From an uncultured bacterium (lineage in GTDB: Bacteria; Planctomycetota; Phycisphaerae; Phycisphaerales; SM1A02), in NCBI GenBank assembly GCA_903891095.1, contig CAITDI010000002.1, positions 1-64,000 of the forward strand: a stretch of DNA of 64,000 nt, given 5' to 3'. Both the position numbers and the translations under genes were made by a program. This document shows positions 56,934-64,000 of the stretch, one piece after another. Position 1 is the first letter of the stretch. Every line of letters starts with the position of its first letter. A model generated the notes under the pieces. It saw only the letters and a list, made by a program, of their open reading frames with translations, did not search any database and was not told the origin of the DNA.

Positions 56934-57393
56934 TCGCGTGCTTTCGTCCGCAAACGTTGGTGGGGCGGCGAATCGATAGTTGCCTCCAACTATGGCGCGG
57001 CGGAACTCTGATGCTGCCGTGCTTGATTCGCTTGCGGCTTGGTGATTTCGCGGCAGTTTCGTGGCGTCGTTCCCCCGAATGCTGCGTGATTGGTCTGATC
57101 GTCCGACCTGATCGCAGCGCCTCTACCCACCAACCAGCCAACGCCAAGTGATCCTTCATTCGGGGGCACCCCTCGTCCGGGCCCCCGAATGTCACGCTCG
57201 GAGCGCGCGAGCAGCGGTTCCATACCCCGCATGCTCGCGCGCTCCTGAGCGGTCGTCAGCGAGGACGAGATTTCCAACCGCCCTAACCTCGGGAGCCGGT
57301 CCGGGAGTCTGTGACAGCCGTCGGTCGTCGACGCGCGCATCACATGCTCCCGGGCCGGCGTGTTTTTCGTGGGCGTGGTGCGCTCTCTGGGCG
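56934..57393. other. Hairpin-rich intergenic region
   Basis: Gap of 460 bp between the divergently placed desaturase and the end of the CRTAC1 gene. It holds an operator-like repeat (56976-56993), a perfect 11-bp hairpin (arms 57157-57167 and 57181-57191) and a perfect 14-bp hairpin (arms 57200-57213 and 57232-57245). The ten-base string cccccgaatg occurs twice (57075 region and 57182-57191) and once inverted. Open frames here have no start signal or domain. Could be a structured RNA or a terminator cluster; not resolved. Confidence 0.55.
56976..56993. promoter_or_regulatory. Inverted repeat upstream of the desaturase gene
   Basis: ATAGTTG-cctc-CAACTAT, perfect 7-bp arms with a 4-nt spacer, 43 bp before the desaturase start. 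A/T-rich for this genome and shaped like a small regulator's binding site. No regulator is adjacent. Confidence 0.5.
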
Positions 57394-58899
57394 TTACGGC
57401 GCGAACTTCACGTCGATCGCGCGGTCGATCTCGGTCGCGTCGACCGTGCGCTTGGCGCCGTTGGGCCAGCGGATCTCGAGCTTGGCTGGCCCCGCGAACG
57501 CGCCGAGGCCGAAGTGCAGGATCGGGCTGTTGGCGTTGCCTTCGCCCGTGCCCGCCTCGACCTCGCGCACGAGCGTGCGGCCGTCGGGGAGCGCGATGCG
57601 CACCTGCGCGCCGATCGCGTCGCGGTTGATGGTCGCGCCGTCCCCGAGCAGATGCACCTCGAGCCAGTGCCCGACCGTCGCCGTGGTGTTGACGTACAGC
57701 CTGCCCGCGGTCACGAGATCGAGCCGGCCGTCGCGGTTGAAGTCCGCCCACGCGGCCTGGTAGGTCGGCGGCAAGTTCGCGAGGCCGGAGCCCGCGGTGA
57801 CGTCCTTGAACGCCCATGCTTCCCGCGCGGTGGACTCGTTGCGGTACAGCACGGGGAAGTTCTTCTTCCCAAAGCTCGCGTCGGCGTAGACCGTGGTGAA
57901 GAAGAGGTCGAGCGCGCCGTCGTTGTCGAAGTCGCCGCACGCGGGGCTCGCGTAGCTCTCCTGGTACGCGATGCCGCACTCGTGCATGTCGTCGAAGGCG
58001 AACTGCTTGGCGGGTCCGCCGTTTCGCAGGAAGCAGCTCTTGGGCTGGTCGCCGCGCGAGTCGACGTGCGCGAAGTTGCCCGCGAAGAGGTCGATGTGCC
58101 CGTCGCCGTCGAAGTCGCCAAAGCACGCGCCGATCGAGTGGCCGCCGGCGAAGCCGTCGCTGGTCGCGAGCGCGTTGCGCTTGGCGGCCTCGTCGGCGAA
58201 CTTCGCGTGGCCGTCGTTGACGAGGAGCGTGTTCGGCTGCAGCCGGTAGTTCGACGCGTAGATGTCGAGGTCGCCATCCTCGTCGAAGTCGCACGCGGTG
58301 ATGCCGCGCGCGCGGCGGTCGGAGGTGCTCGACGCGAGCGTGAATGACTTGCCGTGGTCGTTCAGGAGCAGGAACGATGGGAAGGTCGTCTGCGTCTCCC
58401 AGTTCTCGAAGCCGCCGATGTAGATGTCGACGAACCCGTCGTTGTTGAAGTCGCCGACGGCGGCGCCGCGGGCGACGGTGGCGGGGAGCTCGGGCAGAGC
58501 TTGGACAGGCACGCCACGGAGAGGCAAGTCACGGAGAGGCAAGTCATGGACAGGCACGCCACGGACGGCGTCCTCCGCGCCGCTCGCCCGCACCATCCGC
58601 GCCACCCCCGGCGGCGCGAACGAAACCAGGTCGCCCAATCCGTCGTTGTCGATGTCCGCGATCACTCCCGCGCCCGGCGCGTCGACGCGCGTGAAGCTCC
58701 TGCCCTCATGGTTGATCCACAGCGCGCCGCCCATCCAGAGGTCGGGCCAGCCGTCGCCGTTCACATCGCCCCAGGCAGCGTGCTCGCCGCCGCCGGTGAT
58801 GCCGAGTTCCGTAGTGCGATCGACGAAAGTCTGCGCGAGTGTGTCCCGTGCAAGCAGGATTGCCACAAGCGCGGCGCAAGTGGTGGTGATTGGACGCAT
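57394..58899 (-). CDS. CRTAC1-family exported protein with FG-GAP/VCBS repeats and ASPIC/UnbV tail
   Basis: Secreted protein of 501 aa. A signal peptide (about 1-23, ending DTLAQ) is followed by FVDRTTELGI and several FG-GAP/VCBS repeats with calcium loops: GDVNGDGWPDLWMG, GDFNNDGFVDIYIGG, CDFDEDGDLDIYASN, GDFDGDGHIDLFAGN, GDFDNDGALDLFFTT and ADFNRDGRLDLVTAG. The last 100 residues are the ASPIC/UnbV domain (WLEVHLLGDGATINRDAIGA, IRWPNGAKR). I chose the ATG at 58899; a GTG two codons upstream is possible. A 15-bp repeat lies inside the N-terminal third. Likely an adhesion or matrix protein on the outer surface. Confidence 0.9.
   Translation of the reverse strand: MRPITTTCAALVAILLARDTLAQTFVDRTTELGITGGGEHAAWGDVNGDGWPDLWMGGALWINHEGRSFTRVDAPGAGVIADIDNDGLGDLVSFAPPGVARMVRASGAEDAVRGVPVHDLPLRDLPLRGVPVQALPELPATVARGAAVGDFNNDGFVDIYIGGFENWETQTTFPSFLLLNDHGKSFTLASSTSDRRARGITACDFDEDGDLDIYASNYRLQPNTLLVNDGHAKFADEAAKRNALATSDGFAGGHSIGACFGDFDGDGHIDLFAGNFAHVDSRGDQPKSCFLRNGGPAKQFAFDDMHECGIAYQESYASPACGDFDNDGALDLFFTTVYADASFGKKNFPVLYRNESTAREAWAFKDVTAGSGLANLPPTYQAAWADFNRDGRLDLVTAGRLYVNTTATVGHWLEVHLLGDGATINRDAIGAQVRIALPDGRTLVREVEAGTGEGNANSPILHFGLGAFAGPAKLEIRWPNGAKRTVDATEIDRAIDVKFAP
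58503..58566 (-). repeat. 15-bp tandem repeat with A-B-B-A order in the CRTAC1 gene
   Basis: Four 15-bp units: two outer copies of ggacaggcacgccac around two inner copies of ggagaggcaagtcac or -cat. They encode the PVHDLPLRDLPLRGVPV stretch, between FG-GAP blades. Confidence 0.9.
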
Positions 58900-59046
58900 C
58901 CGCACAGGCTACAACCCGATGGTTTGCCCGTGGACCGTTGCGTCGTCGATACCCACTATTCGCGAAGCGTTGCCCATCGGCGTGTTGCGATGTTGGGCTA
59001 TCGCCGTTAGCGTCAGCCACTCCGAAGCAATCGCCAGAGCAACCGC

Positions 59047-59916
59047 ATGCCGTCCAGCCCGACACCGTCCGAGCAGCCACCGATCGACATTCGCACGCCT
59101 GGCCTCGTGGAAGCGCTCTCGAGCGTCCAGACGCATTGCATCTGGGAGCGGTTGCGCACCGTCGGCCAGCCCATGACCGTCGCGGCGCTCGCAGCCAGCG
59201 GCGAATGGCAGCGCGATGAAGTCCAGCGCGCGCTCGACGCGCTTGCGAGCGTTCAGCTCGTCGCGAGCGCACCGGCGACCCGCGCCACCGGCGCGGTGAC
59301 CTGGTCGGTCACGCGCCAGTCTCTCGCCATTTCCTACCGCGGCGCCGACGCGACGGACCAAGCCCTGCGCGCGAAGCTCTTCGGTGCGCTCGAGCGTGAG
59401 CGCACTCGCGAGGTCCGGGCCAAGATCATGCCCGATTCCGACCGCAAGCACGGCGAGGTCTTCTGGTGGAACAGCCGCGACGCGCTCTGCCTGAACCGCG
59501 AGCAGCTGCGCGAGCTTTGGGGAATCATGAGCGAGCTGACGCGCTTCTTCGCCCGTTGCGCCACCGAGAACGCAGGCCCCGACGCGCAGTCGCGCAGCCA
59601 GGACTGCAACTACAACATCAGCGTCGACATCGAGCCGATGCATCCCGGCATTCGTCCGATGCCGCAAATGGTCCTCCTCGAGTCCAAGCACGCCGAGGCA
59701 TTCAGCAGCACGGTGATGGAGACGCAGCTCGCCGACCTCAGTAAGCGCGAGCTCGAGGTCGCGAGGCAGCTCGCGGCGGGCAGCTCGAGCAAGCAGGTCG
59801 CCGAGAAGCTCGGTCTGTCGCCCAACACGGTCGCCGAATTCACGCGGCGCGTCTACAAGAAGCTCGGCGCGAAGAACCGCGCGGAGCTCGTCCTGAAGAT
59901 GCGCGGCATGAGCTGA
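59047..59916 (+). CDS. LuxR-type regulator with winged-helix-like N-terminus
   Basis: Transcription regulator of 289 aa without a receiver domain. The first 90 residues resemble a winged helix (LVEALSSVQTHCIWERLRTV, VAALAASGEWQRDEVQRALD). The middle is of unknown fold. The C-terminal LuxR/GerE helix-turn-helix is clear: LSKRELEVARQLAAGSSSKQ, VAEKLGLSPNTVAEFTRRVY. Two DNA-binding-like domains in one protein is unusual for the family. It sits convergent to the TIGR03790 gene with a 21-bp gap and divergent from the CRTAC1 gene, with 147 bp in between. Confidence 0.82.
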   Translation: MPSSPTPSEQPPIDIRTPGLVEALSSVQTHCIWERLRTVGQPMTVAALAASGEWQRDEVQRALDALASVQLVASAPATRATGAVTWSVTRQSLAISYRGADATDQALRAKLFGALERERTREVRAKIMPDSDRKHGEVFWWNSRDALCLNREQLRELWGIMSELTRFFARCATENAGPDAQSRSQDCNYNISVDIEPMHPGIRPMPQMVLLESKHAEAFSSTVMETQLADLSKRELEVARQLAAGSSSKQVAEKLGLSPNTVAEFTRRVYKKLGAKNRAELVLKMRGMS

Positions 59917-59937
59917 CGCCGGTGGAGCTCGCGCGGA

Positions 59938-62556
59938 TCACTTCGCCTCGCAGCGGAACCGCGCCTCGGTCGGATGCTGCGTGCCCGCGCAGCCGATGCG
60001 CAGGTCCATGCGCGCGTCGGCTGCCTTCGCGGGCGCCTTGCCGGTGATGCGCAGGCGATGCGCGCCTTCGGCGAGGTTCGCCGGCGCGTAGCGCCATATT
60101 CCAGGGGCGCCCGTCGTTCCAGGGGCGCCCGTCTTCGCTTGCACGAGCTTGACGCCGTCGATCTCGACCGTCGCGTCGGTGTTGGTCGCGAGCTGCACCT
60201 GCCAGAGATCGGCGGCGGGGGCGTCGAACCATCCCGTGATCTCGAAGGGCTTGCCGTCCTGCACGCGCGACGCAATCCACGCGGGATCGAAGGTGTCGGT
60301 GACGACTGCGGCGGCCGTGGCTGCCGGCGCGGACTTCGCGCCTTTCGCCGCGCCGGAGCCCGCGTTCGCCGTGATCGCGAGGCCCTTCGCACTGGCGTCC
60401 TTCGCCGCGCGTGCATCCCTTGTCGCGGCCTTGGTCGCGGCCTTGGTCGCGGCCTTGGTCGCGGCCTTGGTCGCGGCCTTGATCGCGGCCTTGATCGCGG
60501 GCAACTCGACCTCGACCACGAACGGCGCGCCAAACACATCGCCCGCGCCACTTCCTGCGAGGTGCGCCACCGCGCGGAGCTCGGCCTTCTCGCATCCGAT
60601 CGCCGTCGAATCGATGGCGGCCGCGCCCTTCGCGCCGTTCACGCGGCCGACCACGCGACCGAGGTGCATCACGTCGATGCCCGTCGCGCCTTCGCACGCG
60701 ACCTCGATCGAGAGCGGCTTGCCCCACGCGACCTTCGTGGCGTTCGGCTTTGCACCCACCGTCGCGGCGCGCGCCGCATTCGCGAACTTGACCGCGTACT
60801 CCACGCGATCGCGCGACTCGACCGCATCGCTGCGCGTCGCGACCACGCCCAGCGTGCGCGCGCCGTCGCCGTGCTTGGTCGTGTCGAGCGCGAACGACTC
60901 GCCCTTCGCGCAGCGCCCGACGCGCACGCCGTCGACGAAGAACTCGAACTCCTTCGCGGGATCCTCGCCCGGCGCGCCGCGCGGCTTGAGCTCGACCTGG
61001 CCCTTCATCGTCGCGCCGCGCGCCGCGCCCTCGACGGTCACGCCGCTGCCGTTGCCCTTCGGCAGCGCCTTCGCCCACGGACGACACAAGGGGTCCCCGA
61101 TCACAAGCAGCTGATACGGCCCCTCGAGCGACTGGTAGAACGCCTCCGCCAGCGTCGCGCCGCGCGCGTAGTGCCATTGGATGAACGGACTCGGGAACTT
61201 CGCCTGCAGCGCGTACGGCTCGGTGACCGCGCCCGAACTTCCCGCAGCGCCCGCGCGGATGAACGCGGTGCACGGCGTCTGTCCGTCGCGCTCGCCCATC
61301 ATGCCGCCGCAACTCGTGAGGTGCTCGCAGATCGCGCCAGGCAGGATCGTGCTCTTCGAGTCGGCCCAGTTGAAGTCCGCGATGCCGACGACCGCGCCCG
61401 CGACATCGCGCTTGCCGACGGGCAGCACGCCGTCCTCGACGAGCGCCGCGACGCCGAGCTTGCGGAGCGCGTCGGCGAGCGGCGCGAACGCCCACTCGCG
61501 CGTCGCGGAGCGGATGTCGCCGTTGCGCTCGATGTACACCGTGCCCTTGGGCTCGCTGCCGTCGGCCTTCTCCGCGCGGCGCAGGCACTCGAGGACCTCG
61601 CGCACCGAGTTGCCGCGGCCCGCGGTCACGCCGAGCATGGTCGACAGCAGGTAGCGGGGGCCTTCCGCGGCGGGCGCGCCGTCGACGCCCCACGCGTATG
61701 CGCCGCGGAAACCGCGGGTTTCCTGCACTTCGACCGGGCGCGACTTCATCGACGCGACGAGTTCCTTCAAGTCCGCGCGCCCCGCGAGCGACGCGAGGTC
61801 GGGGTCGCTCGCCATCTGCCCGTGGTTGCGCCAGCCGATCTCGACCGCGCGCTTGAGCGACGCGAACGCGCCGTCGGCGTCGCCCGCGAGCGCCTGGCAG
61901 CAGGCGAAGTTGTAGTAGACGCCCGCATCGCTGCGCGGCTCGACGAGCAGCGGCGCGATCGTGGCGACGGCTTCGGCGTACTTCTTCGCGTCGTAGAGCG
62001 CGACGCCGCGCGCGTACTCCGCGCGTTCCGCGGCCGACAACGGCTTGCCGTCCGCGACGGGCAGCGTGCGCCGCGCGTAGCGGTTGATGTCGAGGTCGAG
62101 GTACGCCGTGTCCTTCTGCATGAACAGCTCGTGGAGGTAGGTCACGCTGTTCGTGCTCGCCGCGGCGGTGATCACCTGCGGGAACTTCTTGCCGTTCATG
62201 TCGCTCTGCACCCAGATCACGCTCGGCAGGTCGACCGAGTACGCGATGCAGTCGACCTGCGCGCGCAGGCCGCGTTCGTCGATCGCCTTGAGCACGGGCC
62301 CGAGGATCTGCGCGCGGAACTCGTCGGGGCCCATGCCGTCAAAGCTCGACAGCCCCGAGAGCGCGACGAAGTTGCCCGCGGGGATATGCCGCAGCCGCGC
62401 GTATTCGTTGGCGACGGTGAGCGACGCCCAGCTGTCTGCGTTCACGACCACGACGACGGATTCGGGCGATTGCCCGGCGTGCGCGATGCGGCTCGTCGCG
62501 AAGAAGAGTTGAAGCGAGATCGCCGCGGCAGCCAGGAATCGCATCGACATCATCAT
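59938..62556 (-). CDS. TIGR03790-type exported protein with TPR-like insert and Ala/Lys/Thr repeats
   Basis: Large exported protein of 872 aa. A signal peptide (about 5-27) is followed by VVVVVNADSWASLTVANEYA and ARLRHIPAGNFVALSG, the opening of the TIGR03790 family. A TPR-like insert lies at about 175-270 (RGVALYDAKKYAEAVATIAP, VYYNFACCQALAGDADGAFA). The family core resumes with GVTAGRGNSVREVLECLRRA and FIQWHYARGATLAEAFYQSL. After about 500 come Ig-like segments, an AATK repeat (12-bp unit, 60418-60501) and a carbohydrate-binding-like end (WRYAPANLAEGAHRLRITGK). Four in-frame ATGs crowd the start; the longest is used. Function unknown; surface role likely. Confidence 0.85.
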   Translation of the reverse strand: MMMSMRFLAAAAISLQLFFATSRIAHAGQSPESVVVVVNADSWASLTVANEYARLRHIPAGNFVALSGLSSFDGMGPDEFRAQILGPVLKAIDERGLRAQVDCIAYSVDLPSVIWVQSDMNGKKFPQVITAAASTNSVTYLHELFMQKDTAYLDLDINRYARRTLPVADGKPLSAAERAEYARGVALYDAKKYAEAVATIAPLLVEPRSDAGVYYNFACCQALAGDADGAFASLKRAVEIGWRNHGQMASDPDLASLAGRADLKELVASMKSRPVEVQETRGFRGAYAWGVDGAPAAEGPRYLLSTMLGVTAGRGNSVREVLECLRRAEKADGSEPKGTVYIERNGDIRSATREWAFAPLADALRKLGVAALVEDGVLPVGKRDVAGAVVGIADFNWADSKSTILPGAICEHLTSCGGMMGERDGQTPCTAFIRAGAAGSSGAVTEPYALQAKFPSPFIQWHYARGATLAEAFYQSLEGPYQLLVIGDPLCRPWAKALPKGNGSGVTVEGAARGATMKGQVELKPRGAPGEDPAKEFEFFVDGVRVGRCAKGESFALDTTKHGDGARTLGVVATRSDAVESRDRVEYAVKFANAARAATVGAKPNATKVAWGKPLSIEVACEGATGIDVMHLGRVVGRVNGAKGAAAIDSTAIGCEKAELRAVAHLAGSGAGDVFGAPFVVEVELPAIKAAIKAATKAATKAATKAATKAATRDARAAKDASAKGLAITANAGSGAAKGAKSAPAATAAAVVTDTFDPAWIASRVQDGKPFEITGWFDAPAADLWQVQLATNTDATVEIDGVKLVQAKTGAPGTTGAPGIWRYAPANLAEGAHRLRITGKAPAKAADARMDLRIGCAGTQHPTEARFRCEAK
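60099..60134 (-). repeat. 18-bp duplication in the TIGR03790 gene
   Basis: Two copies of ttccaggggcgcccgtcg differing at the last base, encoding TGAPGTTGAPGI. Confidence 0.88.
60418..60501 (-). repeat. 12-bp tandem repeat, seven copies, in the TIGR03790 gene
   Basis: Seven copies of cttggtcgcggc, four of them identical, encoding KAATKAATKAAT on the minus strand. It makes a Lys-rich helical linker between two domains. Confidence 0.95.
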
Positions 62557-62590
62557 GCGGCGAGTGTAACGGCGCCTCGGCGCGCCGAGC

Positions 62591-63010
62591 CTACTGCGTG
62601 CGCCAGCGCACGAACCCGCGGTCGAGCTTCTCGAAGCCGACCTTCGGGTAGTACTCCATCGCTTCGGGCGCGGAGATCAGCACGAACGAGCAGCCCGGGC
62701 CGATCACCTCCTGCGTGAGGCGGATCAGCTCGCGGCCCACGCCCGCGCGCTGCAGGTCGCGCACCACCGCGAGGTCGGCGAGGTAGCAGCACCACGAGAA
62801 GTCGGTCACCGAGCGCGCGATGCCGACGAGCTCGTCGCCGCGCCACGCGCTGAAGACGAGGTTCGCGTTCTCGACCATGCGCGCGATGCGCGCGAGGTCG
62901 CCCGTCGGCCGCTTGAGACCCGACGAGTCGAACACGCGCGCGACGGCGGCGGGGTCGAGCGGGATGTCGCGGCGGTAGGTGATCGCGGTGGCGCTGTCGG
63001 CGGCGGGCAT
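62591..63010 (-). CDS. GNAT-family N-acetyltransferase
   Basis: Acetyl-CoA-dependent acyltransferase of 139 aa. Seen: FSAWRGDELVGIARSVTD, LADLAVVRDLQRAGVGRELI (the acetyl-CoA-binding R/Q-x-x-G-x-G/A motif as QRAGVG), and YYPKVGFEKLDRGF at the C-terminus. The substrate is not evident. It lies 34 bp upstream of the TIGR03790 gene on the same strand and may be co-transcribed with it. Confidence 0.9.
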   Translation of the reverse strand: MPAADSATAITYRRDIPLDPAAVARVFDSSGLKRPTGDLARIARMVENANLVFSAWRGDELVGIARSVTDFSWCCYLADLAVVRDLQRAGVGRELIRLTQEVIGPGCSFVLISAPEAMEYYPKVGFEKLDRGFVRWRTQ

Positions 63011-63400
63011 CGGCGGGAGGCTACAGCGGGTGCCGGGCGTGACGGCGCTTCGCAGGGTTCCGCGGGTGACTTCTCGGATGCAAGCTTCGAGGCACCTGCC
63101 TGAACGCTCGTCGGCCCGCAGTTGTCCGCCGATCCAGCGTGCGCTCTCGGCGAAGTGCCTATCCGGCCTTGGGATGCGGGCGCCACGCCCCGCGGGATCG
63201 CTGTCGCGCGGGAATCTTGTGCAAACTCCAACGGTTTCCCTAGGTCAAATCCAAAGCGGTGGCATGCTGTCTCCGAAGGCAGGCTTTCCGCGCTCGGATG
63301 TTCGTTCCAAACCATCCGCACCAGCGCTCTGGAAGTGTGCCTTGCGAACAGTCCCCCTTGTTCGTGTCTGCAGTTCCCCCGGTATCAGTCCTGTTGTAGT
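63011..63400. other. Intergenic region, no gene recognised
   Basis: About 390 bp between the GNAT gene and the truncated exported-protein gene. It is less GC-rich near its right end and must contain that gene's promoter; I cannot assign one. Open frames here are antisense or low-complexity. Confidence 0.5.
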
Positions 63401-63436
63401 CCCTGTTTCGTTCCCTGTTTCTTGCCCTGTTTCCAA
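63401..63436 (+). repeat. 12-bp tandem repeat directly before a start codon
   Basis: Three copies of ccctgtttcgtt (last bases vary) that end exactly at the ATG at 63437, so the 5' untranslated region of the next gene is made of repeat. No ribosome-binding site is visible in it. Confidence 0.9.
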
Positions 63437-64000
63437 ATGGAGTCCCAAGTGAAGAGCAAGTCAATCGTGGCCATCGCCATGGCTTTTTCGTGCGCCGGTA
63501 TCGCCAGCGCGAGCGTCATCAACAGTGCCGTTTCCACCAGCGTGACGGGCTTCAACGGCACCGGTTCGACCACCCTCGGCTCGGGCTCAATCAGCCTGCA
63601 GAGCGGCATCGGTGACGAAGGCGCCATCCTCGGAACGATCGGCACCAACGCCGCGATCCGCGGCAAGTACACCACGCAGGCGATGGCGGGCGTCGGCTCG
63701 CACGGCGGCGCGCTCTACCTCGTGAGCGTGGTCGTCGGCAGCATCAAGAAGACCGGTCCGTTCGCGGCCTCGTTCAACCAGGTCGTCGTGGACTCGGGCT
63801 ACACCTTCGGTGGCTCCGCGATGTCGAGCGCGACGATCGGTTTCGGCGTCGGCGGCAACGGACTTCGCTTCAACGACTTCGGCGGCGCGAACCAGCTCTA
63901 CATCGAGACGGGCATCCCCGAGGACGGCCTCACGGCGTACAGCATGAAGCTCGGCCCGAACGGCGAAGTGCGCAACACGCAGACCCCCTCGAACGAGCTC
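63437..64000 (+). CDS. Exported protein, truncated by the right edge
   Basis: Open frame of 188 codons running off the window end. Starting at ATG 63437 (MESQVKSK; another start could be GTG 63449), it has a signal peptide (SIVAIAMAFSCAGIASAS, cleavage near residue 26) and a Gly/Ser/Thr-rich beta-type domain (VSTSVTGFNGTGSTTLGSGS, GSHGGALYLVSVVVGSIKK, FGVGGNGLRFNDFGGANQLY). The style matches PEP-CTERM or other secreted planctomycete surface proteins, but the C-terminus is outside the window. Composition and reading pattern are clearly coding. Confidence 0.82.
   Translation, partial: MESQVKSKSIVAIAMAFSCAGIASASVINSAVSTSVTGFNGTGSTTLGSGSISLQSGIGDEGAILGTIGTNAAIRGKYTTQAMAGVGSHGGALYLVSVVVGSIKKTGPFAASFNQVVVDSGYTFGGSAMSSATIGFGVGGNGLRFNDFGGANQLYIETGIPEDGLTAYSMKLGPNGEVRNTQTPSNEL

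Noticed and set aside
56584-57195. Open frame extending upstream of the desaturase on the minus strand
   Set aside because: Different frame from the desaturase, crosses hairpins and repeats, composition non-coding.
63240-63675. Minus-strand frames at the right end
   Set aside because: Antisense to the exported protein at 63437; their ETG/Thr-rich parts are translations of the tandem repeat.

Overview
The window looks like part of a planctomycete chromosome, probably from the Phycisphaerae side. This rests on very high GC with G/C-ending codons, a PF07638-type ECF sigma factor coupled to a Ser/Thr kinase, secreted proteins with short dockerin-like Asp-rich repeats ending in a W-G motif, a CRTAC1/FG-GAP protein, a TIGR03790-type protein and a DUF6288-like protein. 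This is a judgement from gene content, not a phylogeny. I see no tRNA, rRNA, CRISPR, transposase or phage module, so this is ordinary chromosome with lineage-specific patches.

Layout. 1-9.5 kb: ABC-F ATPase, two zinc-ribbon membrane proteins, a divergent anchored protein, a class IV aminotransferase, a small membrane protein and dnaE. 9.5-14.3 kb: a repeat-rich gap, then ECF sigma factor, kinase and four orphan membrane or exported proteins, most joined by 4-nt overlaps. 14.5-19.9 kb: a dockerin-FGE-like protein, prfA, rpmE with leader and terminator, and thioredoxin overlapping a copper P-type ATPase. 19.9-26.8 kb: a Pls/PosA-type NRPS-like membrane enzyme next to a SET-domain methyltransferase, a SAM methyltransferase and a DUF1275-STAS fusion. 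26.8-36.9 kb: a stress block (holin-like, DUF883, universal stress protein, BON, Hsp20, DUF892), a PCMT-erythromycin-esterase fusion, a baeRF-like protein and a kinase/regulator pair. 37-40 kb: two SGNH-like exported proteins. 40-43.6 kb: a quinone/electrophile-response cluster (hydrolase, MhqO-like dioxygenase, old yellow enzyme) divergent from a MarR regulator across a perfect 20-bp palindrome. 43.7-53.5 kb: DEAD-box helicase, DUF6288-like protein, DinB, kelch-dockerin protein, membrane protein and monomeric isocitrate dehydrogenase. 53.7-57 kb: a probable metal module (Cys-rich membrane protein, beta-barrel, YHS lipoprotein) and a fatty-acid desaturase. 57-64 kb: a hairpin-rich gap, CRTAC1 protein, LuxR-type regulator, TIGR03790 protein, GNAT enzyme and an exported protein cut by the right edge.

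The most notable observations are the lysine-type NRPS-like enzyme beside a SET lysine-methyltransferase-like protein, the Cys-rich/beta-barrel/YHS trio, the MhqR-like regulon, and about 18 unrelated short tandem repeats (12-20 bp units) at gene ends and in gaps across the window.
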